From contig OZ241896.1 of the NCBI GenBank assembly GCA_965203565.1, positions 1,736,001 to 1,800,000 of the forward strand: 64,000 nt of DNA. The letters are read 5' to 3'. The position numbers were made by a program, and so were the translations under genes. The notes under the pieces are model-generated. The model was not told the DNA's origin and ran no database searches. It was given only the letters and a program-made list of their open reading frames with translations. Below, piece by piece: positions 50,143 through 58,286 of the stretch; position 1 is the first letter of the stretch, and every line of letters begins with the position of its first letter. The DNA is from JAAXGX01 sp965203565 (lineage in GTDB: Bacteria > Acidobacteriota > Vicinamibacteria > Vicinamibacterales > UBA8438).

Positions 50143-52521
50143 TCAGCTCCCCTTCGCTTCCTGGATGGCGCGCCAGACCCGTTCGGGCGTCAGCGGCATG
50201 TCGATCCGGGTGACGCCGAGCGGCCTGAGGGCGTCCAGCACCGCGTTGCAGACGGCGGCGGTCGAGGCGATGGTTCCGGCTTCGCCGATCCCCTTGACGC
50301 CGAGCGGATGGTGCGGCGACCGGGTCACCGTGGAGATGACGTCGATCGGCGGCAGCCTGTCGGCGCGCGGCAGCGCGTAGTCGAGCATCGACCCGGTGAC
50401 GAGCTGTCCGTTCTCGTCGTAGGCGGCCCCTTCCCAGAGCGCCTGGCCGATCCCCTGCACGACGCCGCCGTGCACCTGGCCTTCGACGATCGTCGGGTTG
50501 ATCTGCGGGCCGCAGTCGTCGAGCGCGGTGTAGCCGGTCAGCTCCACCTCGCCGGTCTCCGCGTCCACCTCCACCACCGCCAGATGCGCGCCGTACGGGA
50601 AGACGAAGTTCGGCGGGTCGTAGAACGTGGTCGCTTCGAGGCCGGCCTCCATCCCCTCCGGCAGGCTCCAGGCGACGTTCGCCATCAGGGCGACGTCCTG
50701 GATCGTCTTCGCCTTGTCGGGCGACCCCTTCACGAAGAACCTGCCGTCCGCGTAATCCACGTCCTCGACCGACGCTTCGAGCAGGTGCGCGGCGAGCGCC
50801 TTCGCCTTGTCACGGATCTTCCGCACCGCCATCGCGAGCGCGGCGCCGCCGACCGCCGTGGTCCGGCTGCCGTAGGTGCCCCAGCCCATCGGGGTGGCGT
50901 CGGTGTCGCCGTGGAAGATCTTCACGTCGTCGGGCGAGACGCCGATCTCGCTGGCGACGATCTGCGCGAAGGTCGTCTCCTCGCCCTGGCCGTGCGGCGA
51001 CGCGCCGATGAAGACGTGCACCTTGCCGGTCGGGTGGAAGCGGACGATGGCGCTCTCCCACAGCCCGCCCTGGAAGCCGATCTTTCCGGCCACCTGCGAC
51101 GGGCCGAGGCCGCAGATCTCGACGTAGGACGAGAGGCCCAGTCCGAGGCGCTTCCCGTTCGACGGCGCCGCCTTCTGCTTCTCGCGCAGCGCCCGGTAGC
51201 CGGTGTGGTCGAGCAGCTTCTCCAGCGCGCCGGGATAGTCGCCGCTGTCGTATTCCAGCGTGGTGACCACCGTGTGGCCGTCGTCGAACTTCGGGATGAA
51301 GTTCTTGCGGCGCACGTCGGCCGGGTCCATCTCCAGCTTCACGGCCAGCGCGTCGATCAGCCGCTCCAGCATGAAGGTCGCCTCCGGCCGCCCGGCGCCG
51401 CGGTACGCCTCCACCGGGACGCCGTTGGTGTAGACGCCGTAGACGTCCTCCCTGAGGGCCGGGATCGTGTAGCAGCCCGACAGCATCAGGCCGTGCAGGA
51501 TGGTCGGGATGCCGGGCGCGGCGGTCGACAGGTACGCGCCCATTCCGGCGTATACGGCGCAGCGCAGCCCGGTGATCTTCCCGTCCTTCGTCGCCGCCAG
51601 CTCCACGTCCTGCACGTGGTCGCGGCCGTGCGTCGTCGCCTGGTAGTTCTCGCTGCGGGTCTCGGTCCACTTGACCGGACGGCCGAGCCGCATCGAGCAG
51701 AAGACGGTGACGAAGTCGGCGGGGTAGGCGGCGATCTTGCTGCCGAAGCCGCCGCCCACCTCCGGGGCGACGACGCGCAGCCGGTCCTCCGGCGTCCCGG
51801 TCACGACCGAGCAGAGGAAGCGGAGGATGTGCGGGTTCTGCGTCGTGTTCCAGAGCGTCAGCTCGCCGGTGGCGCGGTGGTGCTGCGCCACCGCTCCGCG
51901 CGTCTCCATCGCGTTCGGGATCAGCCGCTGCTGGCGGATCCGCTCCCGCACCACCACTCCGTTCGCTTCCGCCTCGGCGAACGCCGCGTCGACGTCGCCG
52001 CCCGCCACCACCCAGTGGAACGCCTGGTTGCCGGAAATCGGCTCGCCGTTCACGTCCGCGGCGTGCAGCTGCGGGGCGTCCGCCCGCGCCGCCGCCTCGG
52101 GGTCGGTGACGGCGGGCAGCGGCTCGTAGTCGACCTCGATCAGGTCGAGCGCGTCGTGCGCCTGGTAGGGGGTCTCGGCCACCACCGCCGCGACGATGTC
52201 GCCGGTGTACCGGACGACGTCCTTCGCGATGCAGGGGTAGGGGGCGACCTTCAGGTCCGAGTCGGGGAGCAGCCAGGCGCAGGGCGCCGGCTGCAGCGCG
52301 CCTTCGATGTCGGCGGCGGTGTAGACGGCGGCCACGCCGGGGGCGGCGGCGGCCCGGCTGGTGTCGATCCGGGCGATCCGCGCGTGCGCGTGGCCGCTGC
52401 GCAGCATGGCGGCGTGCGCCATGCCGGGGAGCGTGATGTCGTCGGTGTAGGCGGCGGCGCCGGTGATCAGCCGCGGGTCTTCGCGGCGGCGGATGCCGGA
52501 GCCGAAGATTCTGCTGCTCAT
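50143..52521 (-). CDS. coxL: CoxL-like molybdopterin subunit, form II type
   Basis: 792 aa. Xanthine-dehydrogenase-family large subunit: the N-terminal DPRLITGAAAYTDDI domain; molybdopterin-contacting motifs VAPEVGGGFGSKI, ASPHGQGEETTFAQI and GTYGSRTTAVGG; and the catalytic Glu in VKGIGEAGTI. The loop that in form I CO dehydrogenase reads AYxCSFR is AYRGAGR here (about residue 370), so the copper-binding Cys is absent and this is a form II enzyme. It is more likely an aldehyde or other carbon-substrate hydroxylase than a high-affinity CO dehydrogenase. Located in the cytosol or at the inner membrane face. Confidence 0.92.
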   Translation of the reverse strand: MSSRIFGSGIRRREDPRLITGAAAYTDDITLPGMAHAAMLRSGHAHARIARIDTSRAAAAPGVAAVYTAADIEGALQPAPCAWLLPDSDLKVAPYPCIAKDVVRYTGDIVAAVVAETPYQAHDALDLIEVDYEPLPAVTDPEAAARADAPQLHAADVNGEPISGNQAFHWVVAGGDVDAAFAEAEANGVVVRERIRQQRLIPNAMETRGAVAQHHRATGELTLWNTTQNPHILRFLCSVVTGTPEDRLRVVAPEVGGGFGSKIAAYPADFVTVFCSMRLGRPVKWTETRSENYQATTHGRDHVQDVELAATKDGKITGLRCAVYAGMGAYLSTAAPGIPTILHGLMLSGCYTIPALREDVYGVYTNGVPVEAYRGAGRPEATFMLERLIDALAVKLEMDPADVRRKNFIPKFDDGHTVVTTLEYDSGDYPGALEKLLDHTGYRALREKQKAAPSNGKRLGLGLSSYVEICGLGPSQVAGKIGFQGGLWESAIVRFHPTGKVHVFIGASPHGQGEETTFAQIVASEIGVSPDDVKIFHGDTDATPMGWGTYGSRTTAVGGAALAMAVRKIRDKAKALAAHLLEASVEDVDYADGRFFVKGSPDKAKTIQDVALMANVAWSLPEGMEAGLEATTFYDPPNFVFPYGAHLAVVEVDAETGEVELTGYTALDDCGPQINPTIVEGQVHGGVVQGIGQALWEGAAYDENGQLVTGSMLDYALPRADRLPPIDVISTVTRSPHHPLGVKGIGEAGTIASTAAVCNAVLDALRPLGVTRIDMPLTPERVWRAIQEAKGS

Positions 52522-52534
52522 CGCTGTCTCTCCG

Positions 52535-53008
52535 CTACCGGTCCGCCGCTGCGCCCGCCGCGTCCTGCACGGCGCGCACGATGTTCTGGTAGCCGGTGCA
52601 CCGGCAGAGGTTTCCCTCCAGGCCGCGCCGGATCTCGGCCTCGCCGGGCGACGGGTTCGTCCGCAGCAGTTCGTGCGCCGCCAGGATCATCCCGGGCGTG
52701 CAGAAGCCGCATTGCAGGCCATGCCTGTTCCAGAAGCTCTCCTGCAGCGGATGGAGCCGCTCGCCGTCGGCGAGCCCCTCTATCGTCGTGACGGCGGCGC
52801 CGTCGGCCTGCGCCGCCAACGTGGTGCACGACTTGGCCGACGCGCCGTCGATCAGGACGGTGCACGAGCCGCACTGGCTGGTGTCGCAGCCGACTTTCGT
52901 GCCGGTCAGGCCGCCGAGGCCGCGGAGGAAGTGGACCAGCAGCAGCCGAGGCTCGACTTCCTGCTCACGGAGGCGGCCGTTGACCGTGATGCGGACAGGA
53001 ACCTTCAC
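52535..53008 (-). CDS. coxS: CoxS-like [2Fe-2S] subunit of Mo-hydroxylase
   Basis: 157 aa. The N-terminal plant-type ferredoxin cluster has Cys in GCDTSQCGSCTVLIDG with the fourth in SCTTLA. The C-terminal second [2Fe-2S] cluster has QCGFCTPGMILAAHELL and GNLCRCTGYQNIV. Electrons flow from CoxL through both clusters to CoxM. First gene of the cox run; 13 nt before coxL. Confidence 0.93.
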   Translation of the reverse strand: MKVPVRITVNGRLREQEVEPRLLLVHFLRGLGGLTGTKVGCDTSQCGSCTVLIDGASAKSCTTLAAQADGAAVTTIEGLADGERLHPLQESFWNRHGLQCGFCTPGMILAAHELLRTNPSPGEAEIRRGLEGNLCRCTGYQNIVRAVQDAAGAAADR

Positions 53009-53069
53009 GCGTCACCTCCCGGAGGGCCCGCATTATAATGCCATCCGGAAGCCGTCATCGCGCGGGCTG

Positions 53070-54599
53070 TCAAGTTTCGAGCCGCCGCGCCAGACGGTCC
53101 GCCAGCGTCCGGAGCACCTTGATCCGGGCGAATAGCTTGTCGTTCGCCTCGACCAGCGTCCACGGCGCGCGGCGCGTGCCGGTGCGCGCCACCATCTCGC
53201 TCACGGCGTGCTCGTAGTCGCGCCACCGGCGGCGGTTGCGCCAGTCCTCGTCGGTGATCTTCCAGACCTTGTGCGGCGTCCGCCGCCGCTCGTGGAAACG
53301 CCGGAGCTGCTCGCGGCGGGAGACGTGCATCCAGAACTTGAGCAGAAGGATCCCGTGGCTGACGATCTGGTCCTCGAAGTCGTTGATCTCGGGCCAGGCG
53401 CGCATGCACTCCCGGGGCGACGCCAGCCCTTCGACGCGCTCCACCAGCACCCGCCCATACCAGCTTCGGTCGAAGATCGTGATCCGGCCGGCGCGGGGCA
53501 GGCGGCGCATGAAGCGCCACAGGTAGTGACGGGCGAGCTCCTCCGTGGTCGGCGGGCCGATCGGGATCACCCGGCAGTGCCGCGCGTCGAGCGCCGCCGT
53601 GACGCGGCGGATCGCGCCCCCCTTGCCTGCGGCGTCCCACCCTTCGAAGACGGCGACGGTCGACAGTCCGCGCGCCGCCGCCAGGCGCTGCAGGCGGCTC
53701 AGCCGCCCCTGCTGCGCCGCCAGCTCGGCGCGGTAGCGTTTCCGGTCGATGGCGAGCGTCAGGTCGAGGGCGCCGAGCCGGTCCGTGGGCGAAGCAGCCG
53801 CCTCGGCGTCACGCGATTCGACCGTCCGGCGCCGGACGGCGGGCCGCGGCTTCGGTCCGCGCACCGCCGCCCGATCGAGCGCGCCGGCGATCGCGTTCCG
53901 CACGCCGGCGGCCACCGCGGCGTTCCGGGAGCGTCGGTCGGCGGCGTCCACGACGCGCCACGGCGCCCGGACGGCGTCGGTCCGCCGGATCGCGTGCTCG
54001 GCCGCGCGCGCGACCCGCTCGTGCAGCCGGGCGCGCTCCCGGCGCCGCTCCGTGACGCGCCACCGCGTCAGCGGGTCGCGGCCGAACGCCTTCAACCGTT
54101 TCCGCTGGGCCGCGGCCGTCAGGTGCAGCCAGAACTTCAGGACGAGGGTCCCGTCGTCGGCGAGCGCCTTCTCCAGCGCGGCGATCCGTCCGAGCCGCCG
54201 GTCGAATGCGGCGAGGCTGCACCGCCGCTCCACCCGGTCGTCCAGCGCCGGCTCGTACCAGGCGCCGTGGAACAGGCCGATCTGCCCCCGCGGCGGGAGC
54301 GACCGCCAGTAGCGCCACAGCGGCGGCCGCTCGGCCTCTTCGTCGGACGGCGCGCCCCAGGCGCGGGTCACGATCCAGCGCGGGTCCATCCACGCGTTGA
54401 GCAAGTTCAACGTTTCGCCCCGGCCGGCCGTGTCGATCCCGGCGACCACCACGACGACGGAAAACGCCCGCGTCTTCCCGAGCCGCTGCTGCGCCTCGAA
54501 CAGCGACTGGCGGAGCGCCGGCGCGCACGCCTTGTACTCTTTCCTGGACATCGCGGCGCCGCGCGCCGCCTGCCCGAAGAACGTCGCCGCCATCAACAT
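53070..54599 (-). CDS. polyphosphate:AMP phosphotransferase, double PPK2 domain
   Basis: 509 aa with two tandem PPK2 domains. The second (about 285-505) has an intact Walker A FEGWDAAGKGGAI and Walker B FDRSWYGRVLVERVEG, with the lid region FHERRRTPHKVWKITDEDW. The first has a degenerate loop AGIDTAGRGETLNLLNAWMDPR, where the P-loop Lys is Arg. The two-domain PAP arrangement phosphorylates AMP with polyphosphate. The ATG at 54599 has GAGGACGGC upstream; in-frame ATGs at 54620 and 54551 are alternatives. It is divergent from the BON gene. Confidence 0.85.
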   Translation of the reverse strand: MLMAATFFGQAARGAAMSRKEYKACAPALRQSLFEAQQRLGKTRAFSVVVVVAGIDTAGRGETLNLLNAWMDPRWIVTRAWGAPSDEEAERPPLWRYWRSLPPRGQIGLFHGAWYEPALDDRVERRCSLAAFDRRLGRIAALEKALADDGTLVLKFWLHLTAAAQRKRLKAFGRDPLTRWRVTERRRERARLHERVARAAEHAIRRTDAVRAPWRVVDAADRRSRNAAVAAGVRNAIAGALDRAAVRGPKPRPAVRRRTVESRDAEAAASPTDRLGALDLTLAIDRKRYRAELAAQQGRLSRLQRLAAARGLSTVAVFEGWDAAGKGGAIRRVTAALDARHCRVIPIGPPTTEELARHYLWRFMRRLPRAGRITIFDRSWYGRVLVERVEGLASPRECMRAWPEINDFEDQIVSHGILLLKFWMHVSRREQLRRFHERRRTPHKVWKITDEDWRNRRRWRDYEHAVSEMVARTGTRRAPWTLVEANDKLFARIKVLRTLADRLARRLET

Positions 54600-54675
54600 G
54601 CCGTCCTCGCCGGTATACATTACCAGCCCTGGCCGGGCACGCGATTTGCTTGTGTGATACAAGGGAGGTAGCCGG

Positions 54676-55440
54676 ATGCCTGCACTGGAGGCCGTCATGA
54701 GAACCGTGGTCCGTCAGGTCGTCTTCGTCGCGTGCGTGGCGTCGTCCGTTCCGCTGGCCTGGTCGCCGGCCGACGCGGGTCAGACGGAGCGGCGGCTCGC
54801 CCGCGAGGTCCGGGAGGCGCTGCGCGGCGAACGCGACCTGCGGCGGATCGACGTGTCCGTGCAGGGCGGCGAGGCGACGCTGACCGGCCGCGTTCCGACG
54901 TTCTGGGCCAAGCGCCAGGCGATTGAGCGGGCGCTGGAGGTGGACGGCGTCGAGACCGTCGCCAGCGAACTCGAGCTGCCGGAGGCGGAGGACGACAACG
55001 ACATCGCGGAGGAGATTTCGAAGGTCGTGCAGCGCTACCCGCACTACACCCTGTGGGACCACGTCACCGGCCGCGTGAACGGCGGGCAGGTCCTGCTCGG
55101 CGGCTGGGTGACGCCGGACCGCGACAAGCGGAACGACCTGTTCGAGCGGGTGGCGAAGATCAAGGGGGTGCAGGACGTCCAAAGCTCCATCGAGACCCTG
55201 CCCCCGTCGCAGAGCGACCAGCGGCTCCGGGTGGCCATCCTGCGCCAGTTGGCGTTCGATCCCCACTTCGAGCGGCTCGCCCGGATGGCGAACCCGCCGT
55301 TCCGCATCGTCGTCAGGAACGGCGCCGTGCTGCTGGTCGGCTACGTGCAGGGCCAGGTCGAGCGGATGACGATGCAGCAGATCGTCGCGCAGACCCACGG
55401 CGTGCTGCGAGTGGAGAACCGGCTCGAGAAGCTGCGATGA
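54676..55440 (+). CDS. exported BON-domain protein (three BON repeats)
   Basis: 254 aa. It has a signal peptide (VVFVACVASSVPLAWSPADAG) and three BON-like modules: ERRLAREVREALRGERDL...GGEATLTGRVPTFWAKRQA; DNDIAEEISKVVQRYPHYTLW...GGQVLLGGWVTPDRDKRND; SDQRLRVAILRQLAFDP...NGAVLLVGYVQGQVERMTM. BON domains bind phospholipid or stabilise the outer membrane (OsmY-like). Both the ATG at 54676 (GGGAGGTAGCCGG upstream) and the one at 54697 (GGAGGCCGTC upstream) have good ribosome-binding sites. Confidence 0.83.
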   Translation: MPALEAVMRTVVRQVVFVACVASSVPLAWSPADAGQTERRLAREVREALRGERDLRRIDVSVQGGEATLTGRVPTFWAKRQAIERALEVDGVETVASELELPEAEDDNDIAEEISKVVQRYPHYTLWDHVTGRVNGGQVLLGGWVTPDRDKRNDLFERVAKIKGVQDVQSSIETLPPSQSDQRLRVAILRQLAFDPHFERLARMANPPFRIVVRNGAVLLVGYVQGQVERMTMQQIVAQTHGVLRVENRLEKLR

Positions 55441-55482
55441 ATCGCCGGTGGCGGCTCCCGCGCGCCGCCGGCCGGGAGCTTC

Positions 55483-56892
55483 CTACAGCGCCGCCGGGAT
55501 GAGCAGCATCGCGACGACGCTCGTGATCGTGCAGACCACCGCGATGATCCCGGTGTAGCCGAGCACGTCGCCGAAGCGGAGGCCGGTGACGGTCAGGATC
55601 GGGATGGCCCAGAACGGCTGGATCAGGTTCGTCGTCGAGTCGCCGTAGGCGTACGCCAGCACCGTGGTGGTGGCCGAGACGCCGAGCTCCTTGGCGGCCG
55701 GCAGCAGGTAGGGGGCCTCGATCAGCCATTTCGAGCCGGCCGACGGGACGAACAGGTTCATGAACCCGGAGTAGAAGTACACCACCAGCGGGTAGGTTTC
55801 CGTGGTCGCGAACCGGACGAACAGGCTGCCGAGCCAGCTGCCGAGGTCGGTGTTGTTGATGACGCCGAAGATCCCGGCGTAGAACGGGAACTGGAGGATG
55901 ACGCCCGAGGCCGCGCGGGCGCCGTTACCGAACGCCCGCACCAGGTTCGACGGACGTCCCTGCAGGAGCAGGGCCGACACCAGGAAGACCGCGTTGTAGG
56001 CGTTGATCGTCCAGCTTGCCCCGAACCCGCGGGTCACGATCGAGTGGCCGAGCGGATAGCCGATCAGGACCGCCGCCAGGATGACCCAGCCGGGAAACGC
56101 CTCCAGGCGCGCGGCGGGGGTTACGGCGGGAGCCGGGTCGGCGAGCTTCGGCATGATCCGGTCGAGCTGCTCGGCGGTCAGCGTCCGCGGCGTCCCGCGC
56201 GGGTGGAGCACGACCACCGCGGCGAGAGCCATCAGGAACAGCACGACGACGTACGTCAGGTTGAACGGGTTGAAGACGCTCTCGGTCACCGGGATCAGCC
56301 GGTCGATCACCGGTTCGCCGGAGCCGGGCTCCAGCAGCGGGTTGCCCGGCGTGGCCAGGATCAGCGGCGCGGACCCGGACAGGCCGCCGTGCCAGATCGT
56401 CCCGACGCCGAGGTACGCGGCGGCTATCAGGACCCGGACGTCCGCCTGCGGATTGCGCCGGGCGACGAACGGCAGGAACAGCGCCGAGGCGACCAGGCTG
56501 AGCGCCCAGTTCAGGTAGGCGATCCCCATCGAGAAGACGGCCAGCAGGGCGACCGCCTGCACCGGGCGCTCCCGGCTCGGCAGGCTGGCGAGCCGGTCGA
56601 GCAGGTTGAACACCGGCCGCGACGAGACGCAGGCGTGCGCCGCGATCAGGGCGATGCTGAACTGCATCGCCAGCTCGAGGAGCTGCCACATCCCGCCGCC
56701 CCACGCGAGCGCCGCCTCGTTCAGGGTGGCGCCGGCCCCGGCGAGCGCCAGCAGGATCGCCATCACCGTCAGGACCATGCAGACCACCCACGAGTCCGGG
56801 ATCCACCGCTGCGTGAAGTCGGACAATCGCTCGCCGAGGTCGCCGACCCATCTCACGATCGAAGACGACGTTGCGTCCGCCACGTCTCGCAC
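55483..56892 (-). CDS. AtoE-type short-chain fatty acid transporter
   Basis: 469-aa inner-membrane protein with about 11-12 hydrophobic segments. Family blocks: FTQRWIPDSWVVCMVLTVM, AYLGVGTIWHGGLSGSAPLILATPGN, LQFPFYAGIFGVI and YSGFMNLFVPSAGSKWLIEAPYLLPAA...YAYGDSTTNLIQPFWAIPIL. This matches the AtoE/TIGR00366 short-chain fatty acid uptake family; butyrate or acetoacetate uptake is the known role in E. coli. It is divergent from the OFA transporter. Confidence 0.85.
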   Translation of the reverse strand: MRDVADATSSSIVRWVGDLGERLSDFTQRWIPDSWVVCMVLTVMAILLALAGAGATLNEAALAWGGGMWQLLELAMQFSIALIAAHACVSSRPVFNLLDRLASLPSRERPVQAVALLAVFSMGIAYLNWALSLVASALFLPFVARRNPQADVRVLIAAAYLGVGTIWHGGLSGSAPLILATPGNPLLEPGSGEPVIDRLIPVTESVFNPFNLTYVVVLFLMALAAVVVLHPRGTPRTLTAEQLDRIMPKLADPAPAVTPAARLEAFPGWVILAAVLIGYPLGHSIVTRGFGASWTINAYNAVFLVSALLLQGRPSNLVRAFGNGARAASGVILQFPFYAGIFGVINNTDLGSWLGSLFVRFATTETYPLVVYFYSGFMNLFVPSAGSKWLIEAPYLLPAAKELGVSATTTVLAYAYGDSTTNLIQPFWAIPILTVTGLRFGDVLGYTGIIAVVCTITSVVAMLLIPAAL

Positions 56893-56921
56893 CTCCGGCC
56901 CGCCGCGGCGCGCTCCCGTTG

Positions 56922-56950
56922 TTGACCGGTCGAACGGGAGCGGCTAGGCT
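56922..56950 (+). promoter_or_regulatory. candidate sigma-70-like promoter of the OFA transporter
   Basis: TTGACC (56922-56927) and TAGGCT (56945-56950) are separated by 17 nt. TACAAT at 56952-56957 is an alternative -10. Both lie 22-57 nt before the ATG in the short divergent gap after atoE-like. Confidence 0.45.
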
Positions 56951-56978
56951 TTACAATTCTTTCACACGGGGAGCGGTC

Positions 56979-58187
56979 ATGAATCGCTGGCATGCGGTCG
57001 TCGGCGGCGTGCTGATGAACTTGGCGCTCGGCGTCATCTACGCCTGGAGCGTCTTCGTGGCGCCGTTCGAGGCCGATTTCGGCTGGACGCGCACCCAGGT
57101 GTCGGTGGTCTTCACCATCGCCATCCTCTCGGTCGGCTCCTGGTTCGTCGTCGCCGGCTTCCTGCAGGACCGTTTCGGGCCGCGGCCGGTCGCCGCGGTC
57201 GGCGGCGTCCTGTACGCGCTCGGCTTCTTCCTGGCGAGTCAGACCGAGTCGCTCGTCTGGCTCTACGTCACGTTCGGGGCGCTCGCCGGCGCCGGCAACG
57301 GCTTCGGCTACGCGATTCCTATCCCGGTCTGCTCGAAGTGGTTCCCCGACCGGCGCGGCCTCGCCGTCGGCCTGGTGGTGGGCGGATACGGCGCGGGCTC
57401 CGGCATCTACGGGCCGCTCGCCCGGGAAGTGCTGATTCCCGCCTACGGCTGGCAGGGGACGATGCGGATCTCCGCGCTGGTCTTCCTGGTGATGACGCTG
57501 GCGGCGGCCTGGCTGCTCCGGAACCCGCCGCCCGGCTGGCGGCCGCCGACGGCGGCCCCGGCGGCGGGCGGCGCCCCGAAACCGGCGCCGGCCTCCCGCG
57601 ACTTCGCCACCGGGGAGATGGTCCGCACCCCCACGTTCTACCTGCTCTGGATCGCCTACTGCCTCGGCTCGGCCGCCGGGCTGATGGTGATCAGCCAGCT
57701 CGTGCCGGTGGGCCAGGCGGCCGGCCTGGGGGCGGCGGCGGCGCTCGGCCTGACGATCGGCGCGGTCGGCAACACCGGCGGGCGGGTGCTGTCGGGCTGG
57801 ATGTCGGACACGTTCGGCCGGCTCAACACGCTGCGGCTGATGGTCCTGCTCTCGGCCGCGGCGCTGCCGCTCTTCCACCTGTTCGCCGGGCAGGTGGCGC
57901 TGTTCTACCTCCTGCTCGTCGTGATCTACTACTGCTACGGCACGTTGCTGTCGGTCTTCGCCTCCACCTGCGCCGACTTCTACGGCACGCGCCACATGGG
58001 AGTGAACTACGGCCTGCTCTTCTCGGCCTGGGGGGTCGCCGGCGTCGTCGGTCCGGTGATCGCCGGCCGCGTCTTCGACGCCTACGGCGACTACCGGTTC
58101 GCGTTCCACCTCGCCGCAGGCCTCTCCGTCGTGGCGCTGATCGCGCTGGCGTTCGCCCGGCCGCCCGGCCGGGAGGCGGCGGCGTAG
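56979..58187 (+). CDS. OFA-family MFS transporter (oxalate/formate antiporter-like)
   Basis: 402 aa, 12 transmembrane helices. OFA signatures: GVLMNLALGVIYAWSVFVAPFEADFGWTR (helix 1 loop) and GAGNGFGYAIPIPVCSKWFPDRRGLAVGLVVGGYGAGSGIYGPL, with the MFS loop RVLSGWMSDTFGRLN. The family exchanges or takes up oxalate, formate and other small carboxylates. The ATG has GGGGAGCGG upstream. Together with the AtoE-like gene opposite it suggests short carboxylate use. Confidence 0.88.
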   Translation: MNRWHAVVGGVLMNLALGVIYAWSVFVAPFEADFGWTRTQVSVVFTIAILSVGSWFVVAGFLQDRFGPRPVAAVGGVLYALGFFLASQTESLVWLYVTFGALAGAGNGFGYAIPIPVCSKWFPDRRGLAVGLVVGGYGAGSGIYGPLAREVLIPAYGWQGTMRISALVFLVMTLAAAWLLRNPPPGWRPPTAAPAAGGAPKPAPASRDFATGEMVRTPTFYLLWIAYCLGSAAGLMVISQLVPVGQAAGLGAAAALGLTIGAVGNTGGRVLSGWMSDTFGRLNTLRLMVLLSAAALPLFHLFAGQVALFYLLLVVIYYCYGTLLSVFASTCADFYGTRHMGVNYGLLFSAWGVAGVVGPVIAGRVFDAYGDYRFAFHLAAGLSVVALIALAFARPPGREAAA

Positions 58188-58286
58188 CAGCCCGTGATGA
58201 CCCCCGCGCCGCAACCGGTACGGGCGGGGCGCCGCCGGGCCGCCATCCTGCGCGCCGGCCGATAGCTGCAAGGAGACTTGGCGAAC

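Noticed and set aside
50143..53008. Aerobic CO dehydrogenase annotation
   Set aside because: The CoxL active-site loop lacks the copper-binding cysteine, so the enzyme is labelled form II Mo-hydroxylase instead.
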